This document shows, piece after piece, positions 25,525-38,294 of a stretch of 64,000 nt of DNA. Below the pieces are notes generated by a model that worked only from the letters and a program-made list of their open reading frames with translations, was not told where the DNA came from and ran no database searches. The stretch's first letter is position 1. Each line of letters starts with the position of its first letter. The translations under genes were made by a program, and so were the position numbers. This DNA is from Microcebus murinus (Eukaryota; Chordata; Mammalia; Primates; Cheirogaleidae). The DNA is taken from contig NC_134119.1 in NCBI RefSeq assembly GCF_040939455.1, positions 18,030,501 to 18,094,500 on the forward strand, written 5' to 3'.

Positions 25525-26424
25525 CTATAGATTATGGAAAAGTCACAGAGGCTTGCTCATACTGACCTTGAAGAATATGAAAGCTGCCAGGAGTTCTATA
25601 GCTTCAAGTACCTGAAGTCTGTCAATCAAGCTCTGAATGAGCTTGAACAATGGCTCTGAGCATCTAATGAGATGGCAAGCCTGGCTGACACCTTGATTGT
25701 AGCTTTCTGAGACCTGAGCAGAAACCAGGGCACTTGACCTACAGAAACTGTGAGATACTAAATTTGTGTTATTTTAAGTAGGTAAGTTTGTTATAACTTA
25801 TCACACAATAAATGAAAACTATTATTAATATACTTCACTATTATTATGCAACATTTCTGACAAATGTGTTAAAGGAATAGCATTTTCCAGCAATAGCAAA
25901 CAGAGGGAGGATCCCAGAGAACCACAACAGAGGGGGCTTAGGGCACAAGAATCACGAAGCAGCAGCCATTGTTATTTGAGATAAGGGAAGCAGTTCCTCA
26001 GCTGGTTGCTCTTTGGGATATGGGAGAGATGGGAACAGGAAGAGGAGGGTAACCAGATTTTTGCTGAAGGAGATTTACTAGTAGAGATCATTCATATTTA
26101 ACATGTTGAGTGAATTGATTATATAGAAAACTTTTCATTCTTAATATTTCAAAGGACCTTAGAGCTATTGCACCCAGCTTAGAAATTTGAAAAATTGGGT
26201 CTGAAGGCAGGTTACATAGAATTTTGTTACTTTTACTTCAATAGTGTTAAGCCACTAGAGTATGGCAAGTGTGTCTGGGTGGAGTATCCAAGATAAGGTG
26301 TGCAGAGTAACACGGAAAGGTGATTATTATAATGTGGCTACATTCTGGGAAAACATTGTCCAAGAAATGGAAGGGAGCATGTCTGTGTATTTTGGAAACC
26401 TTAACATTTTTTTCTTTTATACTA
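25525..26424. other. mostly unassigned; possible LTR 3' end near 25,700-25,800
   Basis: The segment 'cctacagaaactgtgagata' followed by 'ctaaatttgtgttattttaag' resembles the common 3' end of an ERVL-MaLR-type LTR, but only weakly. No gene seen. Confidence 0.35.
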
Positions 26425-26700
26425 GCCTGTTTCAATTGCTGTGTAAAGAATCACTCCAAATTTAAGGGCAAAAAAGAAAAACCATTTTATTATACTCATG
26501 GATTCTGTGGGTGATGAATTGGGAAAGGGAACAGTGGAGATGGTTTGTGTCTATTCCCCAATGCCTGAGGCAAACTTTCTGGCACCACATAACAAGGCTA
26601 CCCTTTCTCCTGTTTCCAATAACATCTTCCTTAGCTCCCTTAAGCCCATGTTGGCAGCATCCTCAAAGCTGTTTAGACTTCTTCACCTAGTCCTAAAAGC
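26425..26700 (+). repeat. MLT1-like LTR fragment
   Basis: 'gtttcaattgctgtgtaaag', 'aaccattttattatactcat' and 'ggattctgtgggtgatgaat' follow the order of an MLT1-type LTR start, with high divergence. Confidence 0.45.
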
Positions 26701-26954
26701 CAATGTCACATGTTTTACTTTTATTATGTTATTATGTAATGTTTTGTTATAATATTCATCCCACTTCCAGGTAACAAAATCTGTTCCAGTTACTATTGCT
26801 ATGTGATGATAAACTGTTACTATTACTATGTAATAACCTTTTTCTCCTCCATCCTCCTTCAGAAGTGTCAGTGGTAGAAAAGTAACAAAGAAAAAAAGCC
26901 CCAAGTTACCTAATAAAACCACACAAGCTACATTTATAATAACTGTATCAGTAG

Positions 26955-27595
26955 TTTTCTATCTTTTTGGTCTCAGGACACTGTTATAATCCTAAAAATT
27001 CTAGAGAGCCCTCCAAAGCTTTTATGTGGATTATATCTATGAATATTTACTACATTAAAACTTAAAATTGAAAAAAAATAAATCATTGCATGCTAATATA
27101 AATAACACATTTTAATGAAGAATAAATAATATTTTTCAAAAGCAAAAAAGTATGGTAAGAAGAGTGTTATCTTTTGCACTATTGCAAATCCCTTTTATAT
27201 CTGGCTTAAAGAAGTCAGATGGAATCTTATTTCTGCTTCTGCATTCAATTTGATGTGATATGTCTGTGTTGGTTGAAGTATAAAGAAAATCTATTTTCAC
27301 ACAGATTGTAAGTAGAAAATGGAGTGTTTTAATAGCCTTATCAAATAATTATGAATATTCTTCTTTGATACTATTAATACACCCAAACTTGACCAGTGGT
27401 GGTTTCTTAAAGGTTAGTTGCACCATGAAATTTGAAATCCTACATATGAACTTTTTGTACATTTTATACTCATGAGATAATGAAAAATGTAAATAAACAC
27501 ATTAGTATTATTGTAAAATAACAGTTTAACACCAATGACCCCCTGAAATGGTCTGGGGACCCCATAGGAAACTCTGGACCACAGTTTGAGGACTG
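26955..27595. mobile_element. hAT-Charlie DNA transposon remnant
   Basis: The left end 'ttttctatctttttggtctc' and right end 'accacagtttgaggactg' have the style of hAT-Charlie termini. The interior 'cagatggaatcttatttctg' and 'acttgaccagtggtggtttc' corresponds to decayed antisense transposase sequence. The subfamily is not assigned. Confidence 0.6.
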
Positions 27596-28074
27596 TTTCA
27601 TTGTATGTTTATTTATATGTTTATGTATATGTCTCTCATCTAAATGGTACATTGTCTGAGAACAAATTTTGCTTCTTTTGTCTTTATACTGTGTATATAT
27701 ATGTATACCTGTGGCTGGTACTAGCTGGGCTCCTTGGCAGTCCCATCTTGGGAGTTGACTTTGTCTGGCTTCTGGGATTGACTGATGGCTGATTCTTTTG
27801 ATCCCTGGATTTTCCTTTTGAGCCTTCATTTTTCCAGCATCTCCCATTATTGTGAAAAGTCTAACTATCTGTTGAATAAATAAATGCTCATATAGGCAAT
27901 TCACCTTCTAATTATATAATGCTAATTTATTTTCCAAATTTTAATAAGTTACTCCCAGAACAAACTGGATGTTTTTGGTTTGTTAAATACTTGCATGCCT
28001 TTTATTTGAGAAAGACTTTTGAGTCTTTGCATATTTCATAGTAACAGGTCTGCATTTAATTTTCTTTCTTTTAA
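27596..28074. other. unassigned intergenic sequence
   Basis: No gene or named repeat. Tandem 'tatgtttat' copies near 27,600-27,635 produce a low-complexity frame. Confidence 0.4.
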
Positions 28075-28200
28075 AACTAACATTTATTGATTACTTACTA
28101 TGGACTTGATACTTTTTAAGTGGCAGAGCTGAGATATGAACTCATATTTTCTTGGATCTAGAATCCTTTCTCTTAACCTCTACAGTATTATGCCTATTTT
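28075..28200 (-). repeat. MIR-like SINE fragment, antisense
   Basis: 'agtggcagagctgagatatg' followed by 'aactcatattttcttggatc' and 'ctcttaacctctacagtat' resembles the reverse complement of the MIR left part. Confidence 0.55.
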
Positions 28201-28296
28201 TTGTTGACTTAAGCATTAAGCACTGTTTAAGAAATTCAAACGACTTACTTTAATATAGATCCCTATAGTCCCTTTCAAATCTAAAATTCCATTTTT

Positions 28297-28624
28297 TTTT
28301 TTTTTTTTTTTTGAGACAGAGTCTCACTTTGTTGCCCAGGCTAGAGTGAGTGCCGTGGCGTCAGCCTGGCTCACAGCAACCTCAATCTCCGGGGCTCAGC
28401 GATCCTACTGCCTCAGCCTCCCGAGTAGCTGGGACTACAGGCATGCGCCACCATGCCCTGCTAATTTTTTGTATATATATTTTTAGTTGGTCAATTAATT
28501 TATTTCTATTTTTGGTAGAGACGGGGTCTCGCTCAGGCTGGTTTCAAACTCCTGACCTTGAGCAATCCGCCCGCCTCGGCCTTCCAAAGTGCTAGGATTA
28601 CAGGCGTGAGCCACCACGCCCGGC
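28297..28624 (-). repeat. Strepsirrhine Alu, minus strand
   Basis: Full-length, with target-site duplication TCTAAAATTCCATTTTT (28,280-28,296 and 28,625-28,641). It carries the lineage linker as 'agttggtcaattaatttatt'. Confidence 0.93.
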
Positions 28625-29006
28625 TCTAAAATTCCATTTTTTATAGATAAATTTCACCATATTTTTTGTTTTTTACCTTTTTATTTTTTGCTCATAGAGA
28701 ATAATATTACCAGAAAAATGCACTGAACAATACAAAAATCATTAAATATGGATTTGGGATTACTATTAATAGCAGTTGAGATATCTTTTCTTTACAATTA
28801 ACACATATTTTTATCTAGGAATTCCAGAGTGGGAATCAGTTCCAGGGACTCATTCCCATCTCAGCCCCAAACTGCCTTCCTGGCTTTTTCTCTTGATTGC
28901 TGCAAAGCTCAAATTCTTAGTTGCTTCTCTCTTTTCTGAGGAGCTTCCTTCATCATCCTCCCCATCCCATCTCTACAACTTGGCTAAGGAGAAAATCCCT
29001 CTAGCT
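28625..29006. other. unassigned intergenic sequence
   Basis: AT-rich. No gene or repeat recognised. Confidence 0.4.
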
Positions 29007-29195
29007 CAGTGGTTCTCAAATTTTAGATGCATCAAAAAGTCGCCTGTAGGACTTGTTAAAACAGATTGTTGGCTTTCAAATCCAAGTGTCTGATTTAGTT
29101 AAGTCTGAGGTGGGGCCTAAAGGAGTTGCATTTTTAGTAAGAACTCAGGTGACCATGCTAAAGCTTGGTGGTCTGGGGACTGCACTTTGAAAAAT
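29007..29195 (+). mobile_element. MER5A-type hAT MITE
   Basis: It begins 'cagtggttctcaaatttt', has 'ggacttgttaaaacagattg' in the interior, and ends '...ctgcactttgaaaaata'. It is collinear with the MER5A consensus. Confidence 0.85.
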
Positions 29196-29529
29196 ACTCT
29201 TCCTTCCAATTGCTGCTTTCCCAAGACAGGCTTAAAGGTGGTTACATGTCAAAAGATTTATGCTAATAGTTACCAGGAAACATTAAAGGGATTCTATAAA
29301 TGTTACCACACGTTGGTCTGAGCTCCTAGATGGCAAAAGTAAGGCCGCCCACACTTCCCTTTCCACCAGGGCAAGGCTGGTCCCCACCTCCTACATGCAA
29401 TCCAGGCAGATAGGTTTCCCTACCGTATAGGGAGGCTGTAAGGATTGAACGAAACTAAATTCTTAAGCGACACCTCATTAAGTGATGGCCAATTTCATTT
29501 CATATCGTACCACAGCATTATGCAGCTGC

Positions 29530-30350
29530 TCACTCAGAAAGTCACATCCTGTGGGCTCACTGAGCGCGGGATGGTGAGAGATAGGTAACAGCGCCTGCGC
29601 AGCTCACAACGCAGCCTCAGGTGGAGTTCGCGCTGCACCTCTGAGGCCAAATGAACCGCTCTGGAGCAGAGGGCGGAGTCAGAGCACTTCGTGGGCGTCT
29701 GCTTCCGGACACGTGGCACCGTGAGCGACCAATGGGAAGACTAAAGTCAACCCAGCTTCCTCACCCTGGCAACGGGCGGGTGACTACTTCCGGTGCAGTG
29801 AGGGCTCGGGGCTGACGCGGGTGAGTGTCCCTCTTTCTCACGCTGTCCGCGCCGCCGCCGCTACCGCGCCGCCGCCTCTCTGTGAACCCCTTACGCTCCC
29901 TGGGACGTCCTCTCCGGGGCCGAGAGGGGGCGACGCGAAGGACGCCCCCTGCCCAGGACGGGGGTAAAGGAGGGGGCCTGCGACGTCCCTCATATGCTGG
30001 TCTTGGTCGCGCGTGGGGGCCGCGCCAGCCCCTTTCCCAGCCTAATCTCCGGCTTTGCGGCCTCATGGCTTTTCCGGGGACAGGGTTGAGGACTGTCCGT
30101 GTGTGGGGTGTTCTCTCAGTCCTTCACCCACTTTGCAGTCGCGCGCTGGAGGCGTCTCCGAGTTCGAGGCTCGCGCAGACCCGAGAGTGTGCGTCCTAGT
30201 GCTGGGTGGCGGGCTAGGGTTAGGGCAGCCCCGTAGTGTAATAGAGGCCTGGTTAGGGTCCCATGGGACGTTAGTATTCCCTACTCAGGCGGCGGCCCCA
30301 GAGGAGGAAGGGACGGTGAAGATGAAGCAGCTGGAGAGGAGGGTGAAAAG
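29530..30350. promoter_or_regulatory. TASP1: CpG island promoter of TASP1
   Basis: This is the only long GC- and CpG-rich block in the window. It is TATA-less, with motifs typical of housekeeping promoters: an NRF1-like site GCGCCTGCGCAG (29,591-29,602), ETS sites CTTCCGG (29,702-29,708 and 29,787-29,793), an E-box CACGTG (29,710-29,715) and a CCAAT box (29,729-29,733). A splice donor at 29,821 and the TASP1 coding exons downstream make it the TASP1 promoter. Open frames in the island on both strands are GC-driven shadows. The transcription start is inferred, not seen. Confidence 0.85.
29740..29820 (+). other. TASP1: TASP1 exon 1 (non-coding; 5' edge approximate)
   Basis: The exon ends at a strong donor, GCTGACGCGG|GTGAGTGTCC, with the junction after 29,820. 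It contains no ATG in frame with the next exon. The left boundary is a guess, placed just downstream of the CCAAT box. The first exon in other mammals is also non-coding, as far as I recall. Confidence 0.6.
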
Positions 30351-30769
30351 CCGGAGCTGGAGATGCCCTGGAAATAGAGGGCATCGTGTTTCCGGAAGGA
30401 GGGAGTTCAACATGATGTGCTTCTGTAGGGGAGGGGAAGGGAAGGTATTTTGGGGACTATGTGACTGAGATGGTTGAATAATAAGCTTAGGAATTTTTAC
30501 TAATATACTTTGGAGTTTAATCTGTGTTTTTGCTTGTTATGAATAAAGCCTTTTCCCCACCACTTACAAAAAGCAGTGCTTATTAAAGAATATCTGAAAA
30601 ATGCAGAGATATTTAAAAAAGAGATCATCTATACTTCCTCCAACCCAGCATTTTAATCTTTCTAGTCTTTTATGCATTTTAACCTATTTATAGTCATAGT
30701 GTGTGTGTAAAATATGGTTATAGCTAAAAAGCACAGTTTGTGTACATTTCATCCGTTACACGGATAGGT

Positions 30770-32180
30770 TGTTGTTTTTTTCTTACTGAGATATTGACAT
30801 ACCATAACATCTTTTTACATTGTAAATCTCTGGTTTTTTGTATATTTACAAAATTGTGCACCTATCTAATTCCAGAACATTTTCATCACCCCTCCCCCAA
30901 GAAATTCTGTACCCATTACAGTCACTCTTCATTAGATTATCCCTTCTTGCCCATATAGGCCTTGCAATTACTCATCTACTTCCTGTGCCTATGGATTTTC
31001 TTGTTCTGGACGTTTCACGTAAAGGGGATTGATCATATAATATATGGCCTTTTGTGTCTGGTCTCTTTTAGTTAACAAGATGTTTTCAAAGTCTGTGTAT
31101 CAGTATTTCTTTTTCATGGACAAATAATGTTCCCATCGTGTGAATATAAAACATTTTATCAGTTGGTGAAAACTTGCGTTTCCACTTTTTGACTATTTTG
31201 AATAATTCTATAAACATCTGTGTGCAAGTTTTTGTGTGGACGTATGTTTTTAATTCTCTTGGGTATATACCTAGAAGTGTAATTGTTGGATCATACAGTA
31301 ACTTTTTGAGGAAGTGCCAGATGTTTTCCAAATTGGCTGTACCATTTTACATTCCCACCAGCAGGTTATGAGGGGTCTGATTTCTCCATATCCTTGTAAC
31401 ACTTATCTGTCTTTTTGATTAAAGCCATCTTAGTGCTTACAAAGTGTTAGCTCCAGTGTAGTTTTGATTTGCATTTCCTTGATCGCTAATAATGTTGAGC
31501 ATGTTTTCATGTGCTTGTTGGACGTTTGTGTATCTTTGGTGAAATATCTGTTCAATTCCTTTGCCCATTTTAAATTTGTGTTGTCTTTGTTTGGGGGATG
31601 GACAAGCTTGAAGCTCTTACGTGAGGGATTGTGGGGGGGCATGGGCAATATATGTAACCATAACACTTGTACCCCCATAATCTAAAATAAAAAAAATTGT
31701 GTTGTCTTATATAAAGTATGAGTTTCTATATTCTGGATATGAATGTCTCTTATCAGATATATGATTTGTAATATTCAGTTTTCTCTCATTTTATTGGTTG
31801 TCTTTTTACCTTCTTGAACGATATCCTTTGAGGAATAAAAATTTAAAATTCTGCTGAAGTCCAATTTATCTGTTTTTTTCTGTGCTTGTGCTTTGGTGTC
31901 ATATCTAAGAAACCATTGCCAAAGCCAAGGTTACAAAATCCTATGTTTCCTTTTAAGAATTTTATAGCTTTAGCTCTTACATTTAAGTCTTTGATCTACT
32001 TAGTTTTTGTATATGGTGTGAGGTAGCAGTCCAACATTATTCTTTTGCATGTGGATACCCAGTTTTTCCAGCACTATTTGTTGAAAAGACTGTCCTTTTC
32101 ACATTGAATGGTATTGGCATCCTTGTTGAAAGTCAATTGACCATAGATGTATAGGTTATTGTTTTCTTGACCGTTTCTCT
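30770..32180 (-). repeat. Old L1 LINE, antisense, in TASP1 intron 1
   Basis: The plus strand reads 'ttgggtatatacctagaagt', 'caaattggctgtaccatttt' and 'acattcccaccagcagg', the reverse complement of an old L1 3' region. It continues to '...cagcactatttgttgaaaag' from further into ORF2. A 109-bp younger insertion splits it at 31,588. Confidence 0.8.
31588..31696 (+). mobile_element. 109-bp L1 3'-tail insertion
   Basis: It is bounded by the perfect 12-bp duplication TTGTGTTGTCTT (31,576-31,587 and 31,697-31,708). The interior 'gggcaatatatgtaacc' and TGTACCCCCATAAT with an A-rich tail match the 3' UTR end of the L1 at 11,921-12,916. It is a severely 5'-truncated lemur L1. Confidence 0.93.
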
Positions 32181-33269
32181 GTGTTGGACATTTCAGTCAC
32201 TTGCAGATTTTTATTATTCTGCATTATCCTGTGTTAAACACGGCATAAAACCTTTTCTCCATGTTATGCTATTTTTGTAGACAGTTTTCTCAGAAGTGGA
32301 ATTACTGGGTCAAAGATGAATTTAAGTATGTTTTGGAGCTCATTTAATGAGGCGTTAAACCTTCACTGTCCTGATTTTAAAAGCAACAACAGAGTTCTTT
32401 GTTCATGAGTTGTTATAGCTTAAGGGCTGAATTTCTGTCAACACCTTTTGCTGTAACATGAATGACTTTCATGACTTCCTCCTTCAACTGCTTCTGAAAG
32501 ACTGAGTAAACCTAGAGTGAAAACATCAACATGACACAACAGGAAATGTAGTTTTCTAAATTGTTTAAAGAAAAAAATAGTGTCATTACATACAGTAGGA
32601 AAATAAAGCAATCTTTGAGAACGATGATGTCAAAATTTAGACCTTGAATTAGTGCCCTGAAAGTTCCTGCAGTAAAAACAATATTCTGAGCTTCTCTCCT
32701 GGCCTTGATAATCAAATTAATTTACATTCATTTTGGTCTAAAGATGATGAACTTAAATCATTTCTTTTTAGTAGATAGTGCCAAGTAAAAAAATCAAATA
32801 CAAAAGGTTATTAGAAAATCAAGTTTCCCTTTCATCTTTGCCCCTCAATCTCCCTGTTCACCTTAGAGGAATTGTTAACTTGTGTTTATGTAGACTAGTT
32901 CATGCACAGAGTATCTCTGGAAAGATAGTATGTATATACAAAATTATACACTTTAAGGCTCTTGATACTGACAAATTCCTTTTCAAAATGGTTACATCAG
33001 TTTATAGTGCTAGTACAGTGCTAGTTAGAAAAATTTCACTTTTGTTTGTGTTTCTTTGAATATTCTTTCCTTAATATTGGACATCTAGTTTCTATTTCCT
33101 TTTTTATATGTATTGCTTGCTCATGTCTTTTGGCATGCTGTTTGTTTTGGTTGGAGTTGCCCTTTATGAGCTTTATTTTGGCAGCCTTTTTTAGATGGTT
33201 GTTTTACGATAGCTTGGATTTGGTGAGAAAAGTTAAAATGCTTTTTGTAGCATGCTAAGACAAAGATTA
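32181..33269. other. unassigned intronic sequence
   Basis: AT-rich. Parts (for example 32,215-32,340) look like further L1-type antisense sequence, but no confident assignment was made. Confidence 0.35.
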
Positions 33270-33670
33270 TGGGCAGAACAAGAGTTGAGGAAAAGGAAGT
33301 AAAATGCTTGAGAGAGAAATCTATGGGATTTGGAAACTTGGGGGCTGTCCAAAATGCAAGGTGAGTTAGAAAAGGGTAGCACTATTAAGAAATAGGAGTA
33401 ATGTGGAAAGAACTAGATTTTTGGGGAAAGATGAGCTTGTTTTAGGTAGGCTAAGTGCAAAGAGGATCCAGATTGAGCTGTCCAAAAAACTTGTGGCTAT
33501 AGCGCAAGACAGAAGACAGAGAGTTAGGAATGAATCATCTAATTTGCTGAGAGGATAGGTTTGAGAAATTAGCAGTAGATGAAATTGCCAAAGAAGACAT
33601 CTGAGAAATGGAGTCAAGGGATCATGAAGGGATTGGAGAGTAGATTGGTATGTTTGCCAAGGAGAGCAGG
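33270..33670 (-). repeat. L2 LINE fragment, antisense (diverged)
   Basis: 'ttttggggaaagatgagctt' followed by 'gttttaggtaggctaagtg' and 'gattgagctgtccaaaa' resembles the reverse complement of the L2 coding region. Divergence is high. Confidence 0.45.
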
Positions 33671-33680
33671 TAATCTAGAG

Positions 33681-34153
33681 CTGCGCTCTCTAACGCCCAG
33701 GCTGCAAACTGGTACTGGTCCATGGCCTGTTAGGAACTGGTGGCACAGCAGGAGGTATGCAGTGGCATTATCTGTATTTACAGCCCCTCTCCATTGCTTG
33801 GATCTCCAAATAAGCTCCACCTCCTGTCATGGGTGGGGTGGGGGTGGCATTAGGTTCTTGTAGGAGCCTGACCCCTACTGTAAACTGTGCCCCTGCCTCT
33901 GAGGGATCTAGGTTGGGCGCTGCTTATAAGACTGTTATGCTCGATGTTCTGAGGTGGAGCTGTAGCAGTGATGCTAGCGCTGGGGAGTGAGTGGATGCAA
34001 ATACAGATTATCCTTAGCAAAGAGGTTTGACTGCATGATAAATATAATGCCCTTGAGTCATCCTGAAACCATCTCCACCATCTCCTGTCCCTGAAAAGAT
34101 TGTTTTCTATGAAACTGGTCCTTGGTGCCAAAAAGATAAGTTGGGGACTGCTG
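33681..34153 (-). mobile_element. hAT MITE, same family as 25,204
   Basis: The right end 'aagttggggactgctg' matches the inverted left end of the 25,204 element. The left end 'ctgcgctctctaacgc' is a decayed version (9 of 14). The flanks carry an 8-bp duplication ATCTAGAG / ATCTAGAC (33,673-33,680 and 34,154-34,161). At 473 bp it is longer than the 25,204 copy. Confidence 0.8.
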
Positions 34154-34249
34154 ATCTAGACAATCAAAAGGTTGCAAGCAGATTAAGAAAAGGCCATAGG
34201 GTTTAGTAACTTGGAAAAGATACAAGTTGTGGGAAGCAAGAAGTTTTTT

Positions 34250-34860
34250 CAAAAACAGCTTTATTAAAATATAATTCATGTATCAGACAATTTACCCATT
34301 TCAAGTGTTCAATTCAGTGGTATTTATTATGTTCAGAGTTTAGCAACCATCACCACAATCAATTTTAGAACATTTTTATTATCACAGAAAAAAACCTCTG
34401 CCCCTGTTAGTCACTCCCCATTCCTATCCCACTTCCTCAACCCCTGTCTCTCCAGCCCTAAGCAATCACTAATCCACTGTCTGTCTCTGTAGACTTGCCT
34501 AGTCTGGACATTTTGTATAAATGGAATCATAAAATATGTGGCCTTTTGCGTCTGGCTTTTTCATTGTTTCCAGTTTTCTTTCATGCCCTAGTATGTAATA
34601 GTACTTCATTTCTTTTTATGGCTGAATGATGTTCCACTGTACAAATATACCACATTTTGTTTATCATCAGTTGATGAACATTTGGGTTGTTTTTGGCTAT
34701 TATGAATAACTTTGCCACGAATATCTGTGTGCATATTTTGTGTGGACATACCTTTTTAGTTTCTGGTATATACTTGGGAGTGGAATTGCTAGGTCATATG
34801 ATAAATGTATTTAACTTTTTGAACAACTCTTTCAGAGGATGGACAAGTTGTCAGTGTCCA
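34250..34860 (-). repeat. Old L1 3' end, antisense
   Basis: 'caagtgttcaattcagtgg', 'agcaaccatcaccacaatca', 'tggctgaatgatgttccact' and 'gtatatacttgggagtggaa' are collinear with the reverse complement of an old L1 3' end. Confidence 0.8.
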
Positions 34861-35509
34861 TCCTAATAATTTCAATATCATTACTAGCAGGAAATTGCAA
34901 AATGTCTATAATTGAGATGTTTTATTCAGAAATAAAGGCATCATATAAATGACCTATAGAATTGTTTTTTGTTGTGTAAAGCTATTACATGCCTATGCAT
35001 CTCCTTTCATTGGAAACCTTTTGTATTGAGTGTTCCCTCGAAGCTTAGCTGAAGTATTAGACATTTTTCATGCGGATCATTGTATTGGTGTAAGTATACT
35101 TCATTAATTTCAAATACTGATTTGTAATAATGATTACAAATGTGATAAAAACACCACAGAGATATTTAATGCTAGTCTATGGTCATGACTTATTTTTCTC
35201 CCTAGTCTTAACTTTAAAGATCAAATACTGTGATTTCTCACCACCACCACCAACAACAACAAAAAAATAGTTTGTATATCCCAGAAGTTCAAGATCCAGA
35301 AAAACAAAAAAGACCCCTTGGGTCAATATTGTTGATTGGCCATGTTTTTTGTGTATATCTTCTTTAGGGAGAATGAATGTTTAGAAGCTTCAGAGTATGG
35401 CATTTTCTTTCTTCTTACTGCAGTTTTTATGTAGGATCTCATAGGCTGGCCCTACTTTGGATGGGGCTTAGCTCATTACCTAGTGTTCCCACAAATAAAC
35501 AAATGCACA

Positions 35510-35671
35510 TACATTTTTTTTAAGTAGTTCATTTAGATGGTTCAAATTCAAAAGGTACAAAACAGTGAACAGTGAAATTTCCATCCCACGTTTGTTATTA
35601 GTCATCCAGATCTCCTCTGGTAACCACTATTATACTATTTTTTGGTTTATCCTTCCAGACTTATAGTTTGC

Positions 35672-35704
<33 letters not shown>

Positions 35705-35990
35705 CACACACACACACATATAAAAAACTCTATTCCTCCCCTTCCCCTAAATATGATACTGCATATACTTCTGTCCCATGCCTTTTTAAAAAAAAATTCA
35801 ATTTTAATTATTTCCATGCCTTTTTTATTTACCAGCTATCTTTGAGACTATTCCACATTTGTATATCAAATTTCCTCATTCTTTCCAATGGCTACTTTTA
35901 TTTTTAACCACTTCTGTTAAGACTATTCTTGGTCTGCATCTTAATTTTGATTGATTTTGCCAAATTGTCCTTGTTGAGTTGTGCTTATTT
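35510..35990 (-). repeat. Old L1 3' UTR fragment with (TA)n(CA)n microsatellite
   Basis: 'ttcaaattcaaaaggtacaa', 'ctggtaaccactattatact' and 'ttttgccaaattgtccttg' match an antisense old L1 3' region. An AT/AC dinucleotide tract (about 35,671-35,720) has expanded inside it. Confidence 0.6.
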
Positions 35991-38294
35991 AGGCTGCCCT
36001 TAGGAATTTATGAGGGCTTCTGTTTCTCTTACTCTTAAAACATGTTATCTTTTTGATGTTTGCTAATCTAAGTTAAAAAATGGTATTTGAGTGTAGTTTT
36101 ATTTTCTGTTTTTCTTTTTAGTGAGGGTTAGTATTTTTTTAATCTGTTTAAACCATTATATAATTTTTCTGTAAACTGAAATTTGTCCATTTGCCCTTTT
36201 TTGTTTTGTTTTTGTCATTTGTTGGAACTTTTTATTTTTTAGACAGGTCATGAGTTTAATGAGTACTGAGTTAAACAAAAACTGATGTTGGAGTAGAAGT
36301 TGCTGCTTTTCTAATTAAATTACAATCATTTCAGTAACCATTGGGAGTTGGAGACCAGAGTTGTATATTGGATAGTCAGTCCATCTACTTGAGTCCAACA
36401 GCACTTTGGGGCCAGCATTTTTGGAAGGGTTCGTTGAAATTATATGGTTTGCTAAATAAGTATATTTCAGATAGTCTCTGAGTGAAGATAGATTGTTTAA
36501 GAAATGGAATATTAATTCATCTTCCACAATTTTTTTCTTTTTAACAACTTTGAGAAGAAATGTTTTGAAATCTCTCATATTAAAATACTTATTATCAAAT
36601 CTTATAAAATATTGGTTGTAATTTATTTCCTTAATCATTATAAAATGTAAACGTTATAATTTATTTATGAGAAAATACATCAAGTGGTAGTCAGAGTCCC
36701 TTAAAATTTAATAATCTATACTGCTTAGATGTGTTTACATATTAACAAAGGTCTTCATTTTTTCAGAGCCTGAGTTTTTACTCAGTCTGTATTTGTGCTC
36801 TTAGACTAGTGGGCCCAAGCTCATTTCATAGCTGGGCCAGAATATGATGGCATGTATAGGGTGGCAGATGAATCACTAAATGCCACTTTGTCAACTGATA
36901 TATGACTAAATCATACCCTAAGAGAGAGAGTGTGAGAAATAACCAAAATAAAATTAAGGTAATTGAAGCAGATTCTTGTGAAGTCATTTGAAGAAAAACA
37001 TGGTTTTTTCAATACCACAAAACAAAAACAAAGCTAGTCATTTAAATTTACTGTTTAATAAAAATCAGCTCTTTTGTAATAAAAATATCACCCCATATTC
37101 ATGAATCTATGTAAATATTTTAACACAATAGTGTGTATATATACATATTATTGATTTTAAAGTATCCATCCTATAAATGAATTGTAATATAATAAAAATT
37201 AAATGAACTATTCCTATCTGAGAATTAAGGGAAGTGAAAAATACAATATATCAGTGCTTCTTAGGAATAGCTCTGGTGTAAAGGACTATTAAAAATTTTC
37301 AATCCATTGCCAACCAATATTATTGAAAATATGCATATAAAACAACTTATATATTAATAAAATAATAATCTCTTTTGGACTGGTAGTAAACACTGGAATA
37401 TAGACCATGCTTTAAGTAGCATCACTTTTTTGGATTTAGCAGCTAGATCACTTCTTTATTTTTCTATTTATGTTTTATATTGGAACAGAAAGACTCGTTC
37501 CCCTTTCTCTCCTTTTCTCAATTTAGTACAAAGTGCAGATTTTTGCCTAATGGTGTGAATCTGGGTATTTAAGTTGTTTTAACCACCTTACTCTTAGATT
37601 TCTTTAAATCTCTGTGCTGATTTTTAATTGATCTGTTTTTCCCTTATCTGAAATGTGTTATGCTATTGTTATTGTGATCAAGCCAAGATTGCTAGAATCT
37701 TGTGAGTTGGTAATAGTGAGAAAATTAGAAACTTTGTGGCATAAATTGCTTGTAATTTATTTTATTAAATTTTTTATCTCATCATTTAGCTGTGGAGAAC
37801 CTCAGAAATAATGCTTTTCATGAAAATTTTCAAGTATTTGTCAAAGTGTTGTTATTTTAATTCTTGGTTTAGTCATATAATTTTGTTGACATTTGTGTTT
37901 TACAGTTGGGCTGTGGAGCACTCAACTGATTATTAGTATTTGGTTTGGAGGGAGTAGAAGGTGATATTTAAGTTATATTGTGGATTGCTTTAATGTAGAT
38001 AGAAGAAAGATAAAATATCTTTGTACTCAATATGAGGTCTTTTACAACAGTTCTTTTGTTTATATGACTTCAAGCAAGTACTGTCAGTGGACAGAGATTT
38101 AAATTCTAATTTTTTTATATTACCCAGTTAAATAACTTTAATAACTTTAACAATAACTTTAAAATTTCTTTGTATTACATAATTAAATAACTTTTAAAAA
38201 TAGCATTTTTGAAAGTTATCTTTGCATGAATTTGTTACATAATGTGCATGTTGGTAGAAAGAAATATATATCATTTTTGCCTGTTTTCCTCTAG

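Larger units (their letters stand above)
29821..38294 (+). other. TASP1: TASP1 intron 1 (overview)
   Basis: It starts GTGAGT and ends '...tttcctctag'. It contains old antisense L1 pieces, L2, an hAT element, a microsatellite and a short L1-tail insertion, all listed separately. From about 36,020 to 38,294 no gene or repeat was recognised in very AT-rich sequence. Confidence 0.85.

Noticed and set aside
29534..29719. Minus-strand 61-codon frame suggesting a divergent gene at the TASP1 promoter
   Set aside because: No protein similarity and no splice evidence. A divergent non-coding transcript cannot be excluded.
29825..30468. Overlapping open frames of 101-137 codons in the CpG island
   Set aside because: GC-rich DNA lacks stop codons by chance. 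The region is the start of TASP1 intron 1, and the frames have no recognisable protein similarity.
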